Shown here: one piece after another, positions 18,652 through 28,350 of the stretch | Layout of the letters: every line of letters begins with the position of its first letter | Position numbering within the stretch: position 1 is the stretch's first letter | Assembly (NCBI GenBank): GCA_016707205.1 | Contig: JADJHZ010000015.1 | Span: 25,540-89,539 of the forward strand | DNA: 64,000 nt | Source of the DNA: Haliscomenobacter sp. | GTDB taxonomy: Bacteria > Bacteroidota > Bacteroidia > Chitinophagales > Saprospiraceae | Direction of reading: 5' to 3' | Position numbers and translations under genes: made by a program | The notes under the pieces: model-generated | Told to the model about the DNA's origin: nothing | Seen by the model: only the letters and a program-made list of their open reading frames with translations | Database searches by the model: none

Positions 18652-21197
18652 TATTCCAAATAGGCTTTTATTCCAGCGAAAATCTGCTCCGCCATTCGTT
18701 GGCGGAACGCGGGGGAAGCGAGTTTCTCCTCGTCTTCTGCGTGGCTCAGGAAGGCCATCTCCACCAAAATAGCAGGCCGGGAACTCATCCGGGTGACGTG
18801 GTAGTTGAACGACCCCACCACGCCAAACTCCGCCAATCCTAATTTCAGAAGTTCACCGTACATCGTGCGCGCAAAATCCTCCGAGTGTGGGTTGTGGTAG
18901 TAGGTACTAACCCCGCCAACGCGCAGGTATCCACCGCCGCCCGAGTTGGCGTGGATGCTCACGTGGAGATCGGCATCTGAACGTTCTACCATAGTCCGTT
19001 TTTGCTCCAGGGTCATGTAGGTGTCGGTGGGGCGGACCTGGAGGACCTCCATGCCGGCCTCCCGGCAGATTTTTTCCAGCCGCAGCGCTACATCGAGGTT
19101 GACGTCTTTCTCCAATAGCCCGGACAGACCCTCAGCGCCGGTGTTGCTGCCTCCATGGCCCGCTTCGATGGACACCTTGATTCCCGCCAGGGTGGGCTTC
19201 CCATTGGCGGTTTGCAACGCCGGCGGATATTTCACCAGGAGAACCAGGCTGTTTCCTTCGGGTTGGAGGGTATATCCCCAGATTGGGTTATCGGTAAGGT
19301 TTACGACCAGTTCGTAGGTGTCGGGGCCGGGCTGTTCCCAACCCACCCAGTCGATCCGCTTCAGTCCGGCGCGGTGGGACATCCAGGTGCTGCTGGTTTT
19401 GACCCCGTACAACCGGATCCTAAGCTGGCGCTGCGTTGGATATACGTGCATGGAATAAGGGACGGGCTCCGGATAGGGGATACGCAGGACATCCCCGGCT
19501 GCCGAAGGGCTAACGGAGACCGACTGGAGGTAATACTGAGGCCTGGAGGCGCCGGGCGGAAGAACCTCCACCGCTTTGTCTTCAATAAATCCTTCCGTTT
19601 GTGCATCCAGCTTGATCCGGTAATAATTTCCTGTTTTTCCAATGGATTGAAGAACGATGCCTTTGGGGTATTCTCCCAGCAGGGGGCCACCCAGCCGGAT
19701 AGGCCCCATGTTATAGGCGATTAACGCGTTGTCCTGGATGATCCGGAGCATAGGATACGCGGTTTCTGGGTTGCTTTGGAATGCATGAGGAAAGGCATAG
19801 GTCCGTTTTCTTCCGGTGGAGCTGTCCTGCAAAACGAGCTGGGCCGAGTACATCTGCCCGGTCTTCAGGCGGCTGAAGGGCAGGTCGGTTTGATACGCAC
19901 TGCTGCTGGAAAGGTCTTTGCGCTCCATTGGTAGCCGGACTTTACCGGGAGACAATTCCACCCAACCCGCTTTCCCCTGGCTGCCGCTGAACGAAAACCG
20001 GATGCGGTCGGATGGAAGCCCTTGAATAGAGCTGCCAGGGCTTATGGAAGCAGAATCAATCCAAAGCTCGGTCGCAGGCCGGAGTAGAGCGGGCTGGTAA
20101 TTGGTTTGCCAGAAGTAGGTTGCGGCTGCCCCATTGGGGTAAATTGCCGTTGCGCTTATCCGGTTGTTGCCTTGGGCAAGGGCGATGTCCCGAAAGAAAA
20201 TCCCCGTTTCGTATTGTTTTACGTTTGCTCCATTGAAGGAACTTTCTGATGGGTATCCTGCTTTGGCCAGGAAGGCAAAGGTGGCATTGGAGGTTTCGGT
20301 TGAAGGGAAGCGCCTCAGCTCAACCCAGGGGTCTGTTCGTTCCACGGCGCCTTTCGGAGTTATGGCGTACTTAAAGGGCAGTTTCCATGCGGAGGTAGAT
20401 AACGGGATGGCCGTTTTTCCGGGCGTTTCCAACTGCAGGGTTTCCGGTAGGCTTGGAAGCAAGAAATAAAGCCATCCCTCGGAATCCGTCGTCTGGGTGG
20501 CGACGCGGCCGGCAACCGGAACGGAATAGGTTCCAGGATTGGCCACATGGAGCCCTATGGCCTGATTGGCCTGGATTCGTTTTTGGCCTAATGGAAACGA
20601 GGAGGGGAATGCCGCAGGGTTGGACCATTCGATAAAAAAGTCCGCCACTGGCAAGGCGTTTAGGCCCTCTTTCGCGTTTTTGTCTCTCCCCGCTGAAATC
20701 CAAAGATAGGGCTTCACCAACAACGCTTTGGCACTGATCGCTTCCTGGACCTCCGCCGGAACACCCCAGAAGGAGAGCCCATCGATATCGTGGTGTTCGA
20801 CAACGAGGGAAAGGATCGAAAGGGTTGTGACGTTATCCTCCGGGCTGCCGGGATGAAACAGAAGATGCGCTTCAAGCCCTTTCTCATGGGCGGTTTTTAC
20901 AAAGGATTCCAGCAGGGCCGGTTGGGGCGTTTCCATGTTGGTGAGGCCTGCCAGGAGTAAAAACGCAGCTGAATGGCTTTCTTTTTTGCCTTTTTCCAAG
21001 GAAGCCTCCAAATCGGACGCGCCGGAAGGGATCAAAAATCCGGTTCGCGGTTTTTCGGCTGGCAGCGGCTCTTTACGGACGCCGGAAGGGGTCGTACAGG
21101 CAAATGCCCAGAGGGAAATTGCGAAAAGAACGCCCACGCAGAGTGGGTTGAGGGCCAAAAGGCGGTGGGCGGCGCAAGGGAAAGGGTTCATATACAA
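18651..21197 (-). CDS. N-acetylmuramoyl-L-alanine amidase (Amidase_3) lipoprotein, multidomain
   Basis: 848 residues. The signal peptide ends in a lipobox-like FAC at about residue 34. Residues ~50-210 look like a TIM-barrel-type glycoside-hydrolase-like domain (LLFHPGSPEDN, IDGLSFWG). Beta-rich domains and an SH3-like segment (NYYRIKLDAQTEGFIED) follow. The last ~190 residues are Amidase_3, with zinc ligands in EAGHGG (His681), the Glu of GLLEKD and the His of VSIHANSGGG, plus the catalytic Glu of LVEMAFLSH. It would cut the lactoyl-alanine bond of peptidoglycan in the periplasm. Most amidases are far shorter; the long N-terminal part is probably for targeting. The stop codon touches a palindromic repeat. 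Confidence 0.9.
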   Translation of the reverse strand: MYMNPFPCAAHRLLALNPLCVGVLFAISLWAFACTTPSGVRKEPLPAEKPRTGFLIPSGASDLEASLEKGKKESHSAAFLLLAGLTNMETPQPALLESFVKTAHEKGLEAHLLFHPGSPEDNVTTLSILSLVVEHHDIDGLSFWGVPAEVQEAISAKALLVKPYLWISAGRDKNAKEGLNALPVADFFIEWSNPAAFPSSFPLGQKRIQANQAIGLHVANPGTYSVPVAGRVATQTTDSEGWLYFLLPSLPETLQLETPGKTAIPLSTSAWKLPFKYAITPKGAVERTDPWVELRRFPSTETSNATFAFLAKAGYPSESSFNGANVKQYETGIFFRDIALAQGNNRISATAIYPNGAAATYFWQTNYQPALLRPATELWIDSASISPGSSIQGLPSDRIRFSFSGSQGKAGWVELSPGKVRLPMERKDLSSSSAYQTDLPFSRLKTGQMYSAQLVLQDSSTGRKRTYAFPHAFQSNPETAYPMLRIIQDNALIAYNMGPIRLGGPLLGEYPKGIVLQSIGKTGNYYRIKLDAQTEGFIEDKAVEVLPPGASRPQYYLQSVSVSPSAAGDVLRIPYPEPVPYSMHVYPTQRQLRIRLYGVKTSSTWMSHRAGLKRIDWVGWEQPGPDTYELVVNLTDNPIWGYTLQPEGNSLVLLVKYPPALQTANGKPTLAGIKVSIEAGHGGSNTGAEGLSGLLEKDVNLDVALRLEKICREAGMEVLQVRPTDTYMTLEQKRTMVERSDADLHVSIHANSGGGGYLRVGGVSTYYHNPHSEDFARTMYGELLKLGLAEFGVVGSFNYHVTRMSSRPAILVEMAFLSHAEDEEKLASPAFRQRMAEQIFAGIKAYLE

Positions 21198-21203
21198 AGT
21201 TTC

Positions 21204-21265
21204 GACGTTGCGAAGTTACGACGTTGCGGCGTCGAAACCTCGCAACGTCGTAACTTCGCAACGTC
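21204..21265. repeat. Perfect 25-bp inverted repeat between amidase and SusD genes
   Basis: Bases 21204-21228 and 21241-21265 are exact inverted copies separated by 12 bases. The arms are themselves built from repeated GACGTTGCGAAGTT-like words. The hairpin lies between the SusD stop (21283) and the amidase start (21197), both on the minus strand, so it may separate their transcripts. Confidence 0.8.
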
Positions 21266-21282
21266 GAAACCTCACAACGTGA

Positions 21283-22773
21283 TCAATAATTCGGATTCTG
21301 GGTCAAATTCCCCCCGCTCAGGGCGATTTCCGTTTGCGGGATGGGGAAGAGTTCGTGCTTACCGGAGACGAAGTTTTTGCCAAGCGCTTTCATCGTGGAA
21401 GCGGCCCGGCCGGTGCGTACGAGGTCGAACCAGCGGTGTTGCTCCATAGCGAGTTCGGAGCGGCGCTCGCGCCAGATAGCTTCGCGCAGTTGGTCCTTGT
21501 TGGTAATGGTGATGTCTGGGAGCACGTTGCGGGTTCCGCGGGCGCGTTTGCGCACCTGATTGAGGTACGTCAGGGCATCCTGGGCTTTCCCGTTCTCGTT
21601 GAGGGCCTCAGCGGCCAGGAGCAATACGTCGGCATAGCGGAGCATGCGGAGGTTGCTGGGGCCGTTATCCTGGAGCAGGGCGTGAGAAGGAGTCCATGCT
21701 TTTTGGCTATAGCGCTCGCCCTCCATTTCTTTGTTGTCTTCTATCAGGGCCGATCCATCCGGAAGGGCTTCGCCGACCTCCAGGATGGTTGCGTCCCGGC
21801 GGGGATCTCCGCGCTCGTAGGATTTGACGAGGTCGTCGGAGGGGAGGTTAAAGCCCCATCCCAGGTTGGGGGTTCCTCTTACTCCCTGGACCATATTCCA
21901 GGGGGTTGCTCCGCCGTAAGAATCTTCCAAGGCGGTTGCCTGCACTTCCCAAACCGACTCGCTGGAGTTTTCGCCCTCCTGCAGGAAGATTTTGGAATAA
22001 TCCGCCAACAAGTCGTATTCTTTGGAGTTAATGACTTCCATGGCATATTTTTCCGCGTTGGGATAGTCTTTGATCGTCAAATAAACCTTAGCCAAAAGCC
22101 CGCGCGCAGCGCCCTTGGTTACCCTGCCCAAGTCGGCTGGGGCATACTTGGATTTTTCGGGGAGGGAAGCGACCGCGTCCGTCAGGTCTTTAAGGATCTG
22201 GGCGTATACCTGGGCTACCGGCGTCCGCGTCTGGGTGTAGAATTCGTTCTGCGTAAGGGGGACGAGGATCAGCGGAACGTCCCCAAACCAACGCACCAGA
22301 TTGAAGTAGAAATGGGCCCGCAGGAATTTGGACTCGCCGATGAGGCGCTGCCGAAGCGTTTCATCCATTTGGGGTACTCCGGGAATCCCTTCAATGGCAA
22401 TATTGGCCCGGAAAATTCCCTGGTATTGGCCCTGCCACGTTTGCTGGATCTCTTCCGGGAAGCGGGAATCGTAAGTGAAGTCATCAAAGGTGGTCAGCTT
22501 TTGCGCGTCCGCAGGGAAGCTCCCCTTCGTGGCGTCGTCTGAAACCATATCCGTCATGGATAACCATGGGAAGGAGACCAGATTCCAGGACCGCAATTGG
22601 TTGTATACCGCATTGGTAGCCCAAATCGCGTGATCGGACGTGGTAAAATAATTACTCGCGTTAATCACGCCCTGGGGCTTGACTTCCAGAAAATCGGAAT
22701 TTTCGCAAGCTGGTGCAGTCAACAGCGCCAACCCGATTACGCCTATTTGAAAAAGGAATTTCTTTATGTTCAT
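21283..22773 (-). CDS. SusD/RagB-type glycan-binding outer-membrane lipoprotein
   Basis: 496 residues. The lipoprotein signal (MNIKKFLFQIGVIGLALLTAPAC) is followed by the family N-terminus SDFLEVKPQG. TPR-like helices carry VRWFGDVPLI and AARGLLAKVYLTIKDY. The C-terminal half has the hallmark LRYADVLLLAAEALNE, LNQVRKRAR and IWRERRSELAMEQHRWFDLVR. SusD proteins cap the SusC channel and bind the oligosaccharide outside the cell. SusC lies 261 bases upstream on the same strand, an unusually wide gap filled with repeats. It belongs to the putative beta-1,2-glucan locus that continues to 39 kb. Confidence 0.95.
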   Translation of the reverse strand: MNIKKFLFQIGVIGLALLTAPACENSDFLEVKPQGVINASNYFTTSDHAIWATNAVYNQLRSWNLVSFPWLSMTDMVSDDATKGSFPADAQKLTTFDDFTYDSRFPEEIQQTWQGQYQGIFRANIAIEGIPGVPQMDETLRQRLIGESKFLRAHFYFNLVRWFGDVPLILVPLTQNEFYTQTRTPVAQVYAQILKDLTDAVASLPEKSKYAPADLGRVTKGAARGLLAKVYLTIKDYPNAEKYAMEVINSKEYDLLADYSKIFLQEGENSSESVWEVQATALEDSYGGATPWNMVQGVRGTPNLGWGFNLPSDDLVKSYERGDPRRDATILEVGEALPDGSALIEDNKEMEGERYSQKAWTPSHALLQDNGPSNLRMLRYADVLLLAAEALNENGKAQDALTYLNQVRKRARGTRNVLPDITITNKDQLREAIWRERRSELAMEQHRWFDLVRTGRAASTMKALGKNFVSGKHELFPIPQTEIALSGGNLTQNPNY

Positions 22774-22793
22774 ATTGCCATTTTTTTAGGATG

Positions 22794-22849
22794 TACGAAT
22801 TACGATTTACGATTTACGAGGTACGATTTACGAAGTACGAGGTACGAGA
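22794..22849. repeat. Heptamer array (TACGANN)x8 upstream of susD-like gene
   Basis: Eight perfect 7-base units, each TACGA plus two variable bases (AT, TT, TT, GG, TT, AG, GG, GA). The array ends 20 bases before the susD-like start codon on the minus strand. Same family as the arrays at 29756 and 59424. Confidence 0.9.
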
Positions 22850-22893
22850 TTCAAGGGGGCGTTTCAGCTAAGCTCAAGAACCTGTAACGCGCC

Positions 22894-23030
22894 CCCTGTT
22901 GGTCGTAGTCCCTGTTGGTCGTAGTCTTCAGACTACGACCAGGCAGGTCTTCAGACCGAGTGGGCTACCTCCCTGTTGGTCGTAGTCTTCAGACTACGAC
23001 TAGGTAGGTCTTCAGACCGAGTAGGCTACC
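22894..23030. repeat. Two 60-bp direct repeats containing hairpins, between SusC and SusD genes
   Basis: Units at 22911-22970 and 22971-23030 are near-identical and are preceded by a partial copy. Each holds the palindrome GTCGTAGTCTTCAGACTACGAC and a second small AGGTCTTCAGACC hairpin. They start five bases after the susC stop on the minus strand, so the hairpins could shape mRNA stability between susC and susD. No CRISPR spacers or cas genes are present. Confidence 0.85.
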
Positions 23031-23034
23031 CCTA

Positions 23035-26000
23035 TCAAAACCCTACGTTTATTCCAAACAAAAACGTTTTAGACACGGGATAGATCCCGCCGTCGATTCC
23101 TACCCGGGTGACTGCCCCGCTGCCGATTTCCGGGGTGTAACCGGTATACTGGGTCCAGGTAGCCAGGTTATTGGCGCTTACGTAGACCCTTAAATTGCTT
23201 AAAAATAGTTTCTTGGTCAAGGTTTTGGGCAGGGTATATCCCAAAACGACGCTTCTGAGGCGAAAAAAGGAACCCTCTTCGATAAAGTTTTCCGAAACGG
23301 AAAAGTTGGGGTACCCGCCATTCATAATACGCGGTTCGGAGTTGCTGGTTCCTTCTCCGTTCCACCGGTCGAGGAAAGAGGCTTCGAAGTTGGGCATGCC
23401 AAACCCGCGCGCCATTTTTTTGGAATTGAGGATCTTGTTTCCGCTGACCCCGTTAAAATCGGCGGATAGGTCGAACCCGCTGTATTCCAGGCTGAAGTTA
23501 AATCCATAGATGAACGTCGGAATAGCGCTTCCGAGGAAGGCCCTGTCCCGGCTGTTGATAATGCCGTCGCCGTTGAGGTCTTCAAAGCGCAAATCTCCTG
23601 GTTTTACCGCTTGCTGGCTAGGGTATTGGGCAATTTCTTCTGCGTTTTGATACACTCCGGCTACCTGGTAGCCATAGAAGGAGCCAATAGGCCTGCCGAT
23701 GGTGGTCAGGGTGGCAAATTCTCCAGTGATGGCCACGTCGGGGATGGTGTCCTGGCCGGTGCCGAGGGCGAGAACCTCGTTTTTCACCGTAGAGCCGAGC
23801 AGGCCGATGCGGTAGTTGAATTTACCGGCCTTGCTGGAGTAGTTCACGGTAAAATCGACCCCGGAGTTGACGACATCGGCTGCGTTGACGTATGGATCTC
23901 CGGCAGAACCCACGTAGTCCGGAATCGGTACGGGGACCAGGATTTTTTCGCTTTTCCGGTTGTAATAGTCGGCTTCGATGGTCAGGCGGTTGTCGATCAA
24001 ACCCAATTCAAAACCTACGTTGGAGCTGGTTGTCTCTTCCCATTGGAGCAAGGGATTTGCCAGGCTGATGATGGAAGCCCCGAACGTCAGTTTTTCATCC
24101 GGTCCGAAGACGGCGCTCAGGTTGTTGGTGACGGTAGGGACGGCGGCGTCGGAAGGGAATTTGTCGTTCCCCAGGCGGCCCCAGCTGGCGCGAATCTTGA
24201 GGTTGTCGATGAATTCCTGGGATTTAAGGAAGGGCTCTTCCGTGACCCTCCATGCTAAAGCGAAGGAAGGGAAACTTCCGAATCGCCGCTCGGAACCGAA
24301 CTTGGAGGAACCATCGCGACGGAAGGTTCCGGTAAAGAGATACCGGTCCATGAGGGAGTAGTTAAGCCGGAACAACACCGACTCATACCGTTCGGGGGTA
24401 AACCCGTAACTGTAGTTGGTTGCCGTTTCACTATCCCCGGAGTTGAGGTAGAAAAAGTCCTCGGTGTCTCCGATCAGGTCGAGGCGGGAGCCTCCCACCG
24501 CGTCGCCTCCGCTGGATTGGCGGGAGTATCCGGCGAGTACGTTAATGCGGTGGATGCCAAAATCTTTGGAATAGCTGGCGGTGTTTTCCCACTGCCAGTT
24601 AAAGTAGCGGGAAGCCCCTATGAAAACCCGGCTGTTGGGGTTAAGCTGGCGGTTATCGACTTCAAATTTCGGTTCAAAGCTTTTGGACCGGTTGTAGACC
24701 AGGTTAAAGCCGAGGCTTGAACGCAGGGTCAGGTTCTTAACCGGATAGATCTCCGAATACAGGTTCCCGTTAAACTGCTGCCCATACCCCCGGTTGTAGC
24801 TGTTGTATTCCAGTTGGGCGGCAGGGTTGCTCACGTTGGAGGTAAAGGAGGTGCTCCCGAATTTACCCAGGCTGTCGATCGGCTGGATGCGCGGGTCTGC
24901 TGCATAGGCATTGAACACAATCCCTCCGGGCTCCCCGTTGTTGTTGGTGGAAATAAATGCCAGGTTGTGACCGAATTTCAACCCTTTGACCAAATTGTAC
25001 TCGTTGTTTACCCTCAGGGAGTACCGTTGGAAGTAAGAGGTTTCAATGATCCCGTCCTGCAGGAAAACATCCCCGCTGATGCTGTACGTCATGGCTTCGG
25101 AGCCGCCGGAAACGCTCAGGTTGATATTCTGAATGGGAGCGTCGCGGAAAATAACGTTCTGCCAATCCGTTCCTTGTCCAAACATTTCCGGGTTGGGGTA
25201 GGGGGGGGTAATCCCCACGTTTTTGCTAAACTCATTTACCAGTTCGGCGTACTGGGTCCCATTGGCCAGGTCGATTTTCTTATCGATTTGCTGCATCCCG
25301 GAATAGGCATTGAGGCTAAAGCGGGCTCGTTGCCCACGGGACCCTTTTTTCGTCGTGATCAGGATAACCCCATTGGCGCCCCGGGTGCCGTAAATAGCAG
25401 CCGAGGAAGCGTCTTTCAGCACTTCCATCCGCTCAATATCGTTGGGGTTGAGAAAGTCGATATTATCCAGAATAAGGCCATCGACCACATAAATGGGGCT
25501 GGCATTATTCAGGGTGCCGGTGCCGCGCACCCGGATTACCGGAGCTTCTCCCGGGCGGCCGCTACCCGCCGTCACTTGTACGCCGGCGATCTTGCCCTGT
25601 AGCGCCTGGGTGACGTTGGCAGAAGCGACCTTTTGGAGGTCCTCCGACTTCACGCTGGCCACCGAGCCGGTGAGGTCGCTTTTTCGCTGGGTTCCGTACC
25701 CGACGACGACTACTTCGTTGAGCATTTGGGATTCCTCCCTCATGGTAACGGTTAATTGCGTCTGGCCCTTAAGCAGGATTTCCTGGTTGGCATATCCGGT
25801 ATAGCTAAACACCAGGGTGGCATTGGGATCGGAGACCATTAGTTCGAAGTTTCCATCCAGGTCGGTCACCGTTCCTTCGGTCGAGTTTTTGATCATGATA
25901 TTGACCCCGATCAATCCTTCCGGGGTCTCGTCGATCACCTTGCCAGTCACCTTTATCTGGGCAGCCAGATGTAGGCTTCCAAAAAAGAAAAGCAAGGTAA

Positions 26001-26043
26001 AAACGGCCCACTTCAATTTCAGGCAACTGCTTTTTGGTTTCAT
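23035..26043 (-). CDS. SusC/RagA TonB-linked outer-membrane transporter
   Basis: 1002 residues. The signal peptide is followed by a carboxypeptidase-regulatory-like domain (~30-110, VTGKVIDETPEGLIGVNI). Next come the SusC hallmark EVVVVGYGTQRKSDLTGSV (~113), the plug domain with IRVRGTGTLNNASPIYVVDG and VLKDASSAAIYGTRGANGV, and a long beta barrel ending in aromatic Phe. SusC forms the TonB-driven channel that takes glycan fragments into the periplasm together with SusD. It follows the GH3 gene by 38 bases on the same strand, consistent with one operon GH144-GH3-SusC-SusD. Confidence 0.95.
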   Translation of the reverse strand: MKPKSSCLKLKWAVFTLLFFFGSLHLAAQIKVTGKVIDETPEGLIGVNIMIKNSTEGTVTDLDGNFELMVSDPNATLVFSYTGYANQEILLKGQTQLTVTMREESQMLNEVVVVGYGTQRKSDLTGSVASVKSEDLQKVASANVTQALQGKIAGVQVTAGSGRPGEAPVIRVRGTGTLNNASPIYVVDGLILDNIDFLNPNDIERMEVLKDASSAAIYGTRGANGVILITTKKGSRGQRARFSLNAYSGMQQIDKKIDLANGTQYAELVNEFSKNVGITPPYPNPEMFGQGTDWQNVIFRDAPIQNINLSVSGGSEAMTYSISGDVFLQDGIIETSYFQRYSLRVNNEYNLVKGLKFGHNLAFISTNNNGEPGGIVFNAYAADPRIQPIDSLGKFGSTSFTSNVSNPAAQLEYNSYNRGYGQQFNGNLYSEIYPVKNLTLRSSLGFNLVYNRSKSFEPKFEVDNRQLNPNSRVFIGASRYFNWQWENTASYSKDFGIHRINVLAGYSRQSSGGDAVGGSRLDLIGDTEDFFYLNSGDSETATNYSYGFTPERYESVLFRLNYSLMDRYLFTGTFRRDGSSKFGSERRFGSFPSFALAWRVTEEPFLKSQEFIDNLKIRASWGRLGNDKFPSDAAVPTVTNNLSAVFGPDEKLTFGASIISLANPLLQWEETTSSNVGFELGLIDNRLTIEADYYNRKSEKILVPVPIPDYVGSAGDPYVNAADVVNSGVDFTVNYSSKAGKFNYRIGLLGSTVKNEVLALGTGQDTIPDVAITGEFATLTTIGRPIGSFYGYQVAGVYQNAEEIAQYPSQQAVKPGDLRFEDLNGDGIINSRDRAFLGSAIPTFIYGFNFSLEYSGFDLSADFNGVSGNKILNSKKMARGFGMPNFEASFLDRWNGEGTSNSEPRIMNGGYPNFSVSENFIEEGSFFRLRSVVLGYTLPKTLTKKLFLSNLRVYVSANNLATWTQYTGYTPEIGSGAVTRVGIDGGIYPVSKTFLFGINVGF

Positions 26044-26081
26044 AAAGGAGTGTTTTTATGGTAAGGCAAAATCTATGGCAT

Positions 26082-28322
26082 TTATCGCAGTTCAACGGCG
26101 GTAGTCAGTGTGGCATTGGAATCCGCGCCCACATAGAGGTCAAACATACCCGGTTCGGCTGTCCAAATCATATCCCGGTTGTAGAGTTTGAGGTCGCCGG
26201 TAGTCAGGGTAAACGTCAGGGTTTTGGATTCCCCATTTTTCAGGAAGATCTTCTGGAACCCCTTCAGTTCGCGCACGGGCCGGGTGACGCTTCCTATCCG
26301 GTCTCTGACATAAAGCTGCACGACTTCTTCCCCGTCGTAAGGACCCAGGTTGCGGACCGTGCAGGTGATTCTCAGCGGGGAGGAATCGGCGCCAAACACC
26401 GTCCGGTCGGCTTTCAGATTGCTGTATTCGAATTTGGAATAACTCAGCCCAAACCCAAAAGGATACAGCGGAGTATTGGATACGTCGAGGTATTTGCTGG
26501 TGTACTTGTCCTGCGGATCCATAGGTCTGCCGGTGTTCTTGGCGTTATAGAAAATGGGGATCTGTCCGGCATTTCTGGGGAAGGTGACGGTTAGCTTTCC
26601 GGAAGGGTTATAATCCCCGAACAGCACATCGGCAATAGCGTGGCCGGCCTGGGTTCCAAGGAACCAGGTCTCCAGAATAGCTGGGGCGTTTTCGGCGATC
26701 CAGGGGATAGCGAGGGGCCTTCCGTTCATCAGCACGACGACGACCGGTTTGCCGGTGGCGACGAGGGCTTTGACCAGCTCTTCCTGCACGCCGGGCAGGG
26801 TAATGTCGGAGCGGCTGGCAGCTTCCCCGCTCATGTCGGCGCTTTCGCCAACGGCAACGACGATGGCTTCGGCGGTTTTAGCCAAAGCCAGGGCGTTTTT
26901 AAACCCGGTTTTATCCTGCCCGGTGATGGCGCAACCTTCTGCGTGAAGTACTTTTACCGATGTACCGACGTTAGCTTTTATACCATCCAGCAGGCTGACG
27001 GATTGTTTGTAATCCCCGGCGCCCGACCAGGAGCCGATCAAATCCTTTTGGTTTGCAGCCAAAGGGCCGACTACCGCCAGGGTGCGGATCTTCTTCGAAA
27101 GCGGCAGCGTATTTTTCTCATTGCGCAAAAGAACGATGGATTTTCTGGAAATATCGCGGGCAGCTTCCAAATGTTCAGGGGCGAATACCCGTGCTTTTTC
27201 TCTTTCGGTGTTGCTGTAGCGGTAAGGATCGTCAAAGAGACCCAGTTCAAACTTGATTCGCAGGATGCGGCGTACGGATTCGTTGACGCGGGCTACGGAA
27301 ATGCGCCCCTCGCGAACGAGTTCCAGGAGGTAGTTGTAGTAGGTAGCGCCTTGCATGTCCATATCTACGCCGGCATCAAGCGAGAGCTCTGCGGCGTCTT
27401 TTTCGTTGGCCACGATGCCATGGTCCACCATTTCGTTGATCGACGTGTAGTCGGTCACTACAAACCCGTCGAAGCCCCACTCGTCGCGGAGCACGTCGGT
27501 GAGCAGAAAGCGGCTTCCGGAGGCAGGCACGCCGAAGAGTTCATTGAAAGAGGTCATAAACGTGCGGACGCCTGCTTTCTTAGCCGCTATAAACGGAGGT
27601 AGGTAGGTTTCCCGGAGCACGCGTTCGGAAATATCTACCGAGTGGTAATCCCTCCCTGCCTGAGCAGCGCCGTAAGCGGCATAGTGCTTGGCGCAGGCGA
27701 TGAGGGTATTGTCTTTACTTAAATCGTCTCCCTGAAACCCTTTTACGCGGGCTTCCCCAATACGGGCGCCGAGATAGGGGTCTTCGCCAGCCCCCTCGCA
27801 GATGCGCCCCCAACGGGGATCGCGGGCGATGTCGACCATGGGAGCAAAGGTCCAGTGCAATCCGGCGGCGGTGGCCTCAATGGCGGCAATCCGGGCTGAT
27901 TTTTCCATGGCCTCCAGATCCCAACTGGCCGATTCGCCCAGGGGTACCGGGAAAATGGTTTTGTATCCGTGAATTACGTCATATCCAAAAAGCAGCGGGA
28001 TACCGAGCCGGGTTTCTTCCACGGCAATGCGTTGCAATTCCCGGTTATAGGCGGCGGTATGGGCATTAAAGATGGCGCCTACTTTGCCCGTTTTGATATC
28101 GTCGCGGTAGCCTTCCCGAAGCGTTGGCCCGGTAACCGCCCAATCGCTGGTGAAGAGCGTCATTTGCCCGATTTTTTCCTCCATCGTCAGGAGCTTCATG
28201 ACGGAGTCCACCCGCTCCTCAATGGATTTGACAGGGACCGCTTTTTGGAACATATCCTCCATATTGAAGGCGTGAATGAGGAAGACCACGGAAGCGAGTC
28301 CGATAAATTGGAGATATTTCAT
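26082..28322 (-). CDS. GH3 beta-glucosidase, BglX-like
   Basis: 746 residues with an N-terminal export signal. The GH3 N-terminal barrel shows KIGQMTLF, FAPMVDIARDPRWGRICEGAGEDPYL, KHYAAYG and the nucleophile Asp291 in VVTDYTS. The GH3 C-terminal domain (~390-600) and a fibronectin-III-like domain (~650-740, GPYDGEEVVQLYVRD) follow. It removes beta-linked glucose from oligosaccharide ends, probably in the periplasm. The GH144 gene next to it suggests sophoro-oligosaccharides (beta-1,2) as substrate. A GH144-GH3 pair of this sort is known from Bacteroides thetaiotaomicron (BT_3566/BT_3567). The linkage is inferred from neighbours, not from residues in this protein. Confidence 0.92.
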   Translation of the reverse strand: MKYLQFIGLASVVFLIHAFNMEDMFQKAVPVKSIEERVDSVMKLLTMEEKIGQMTLFTSDWAVTGPTLREGYRDDIKTGKVGAIFNAHTAAYNRELQRIAVEETRLGIPLLFGYDVIHGYKTIFPVPLGESASWDLEAMEKSARIAAIEATAAGLHWTFAPMVDIARDPRWGRICEGAGEDPYLGARIGEARVKGFQGDDLSKDNTLIACAKHYAAYGAAQAGRDYHSVDISERVLRETYLPPFIAAKKAGVRTFMTSFNELFGVPASGSRFLLTDVLRDEWGFDGFVVTDYTSINEMVDHGIVANEKDAAELSLDAGVDMDMQGATYYNYLLELVREGRISVARVNESVRRILRIKFELGLFDDPYRYSNTEREKARVFAPEHLEAARDISRKSIVLLRNEKNTLPLSKKIRTLAVVGPLAANQKDLIGSWSGAGDYKQSVSLLDGIKANVGTSVKVLHAEGCAITGQDKTGFKNALALAKTAEAIVVAVGESADMSGEAASRSDITLPGVQEELVKALVATGKPVVVVLMNGRPLAIPWIAENAPAILETWFLGTQAGHAIADVLFGDYNPSGKLTVTFPRNAGQIPIFYNAKNTGRPMDPQDKYTSKYLDVSNTPLYPFGFGLSYSKFEYSNLKADRTVFGADSSPLRITCTVRNLGPYDGEEVVQLYVRDRIGSVTRPVRELKGFQKIFLKNGESKTLTFTLTTGDLKLYNRDMIWTAEPGMFDLYVGADSNATLTTAVELR

Positions 28323-28350
28323 AATGTTTTAGGTTTTTGAGTCGAAACAA

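Noticed and set aside
21334..22542. 402-codon plus-strand frame opposite the SusD gene
   Set aside because: Shadow of a clear SusD gene; no signal, motif or promoter.
22894..23030. Possible CRISPR array
   Set aside because: Only two 60-bp units directly joined, no unique spacers and no cas genes.
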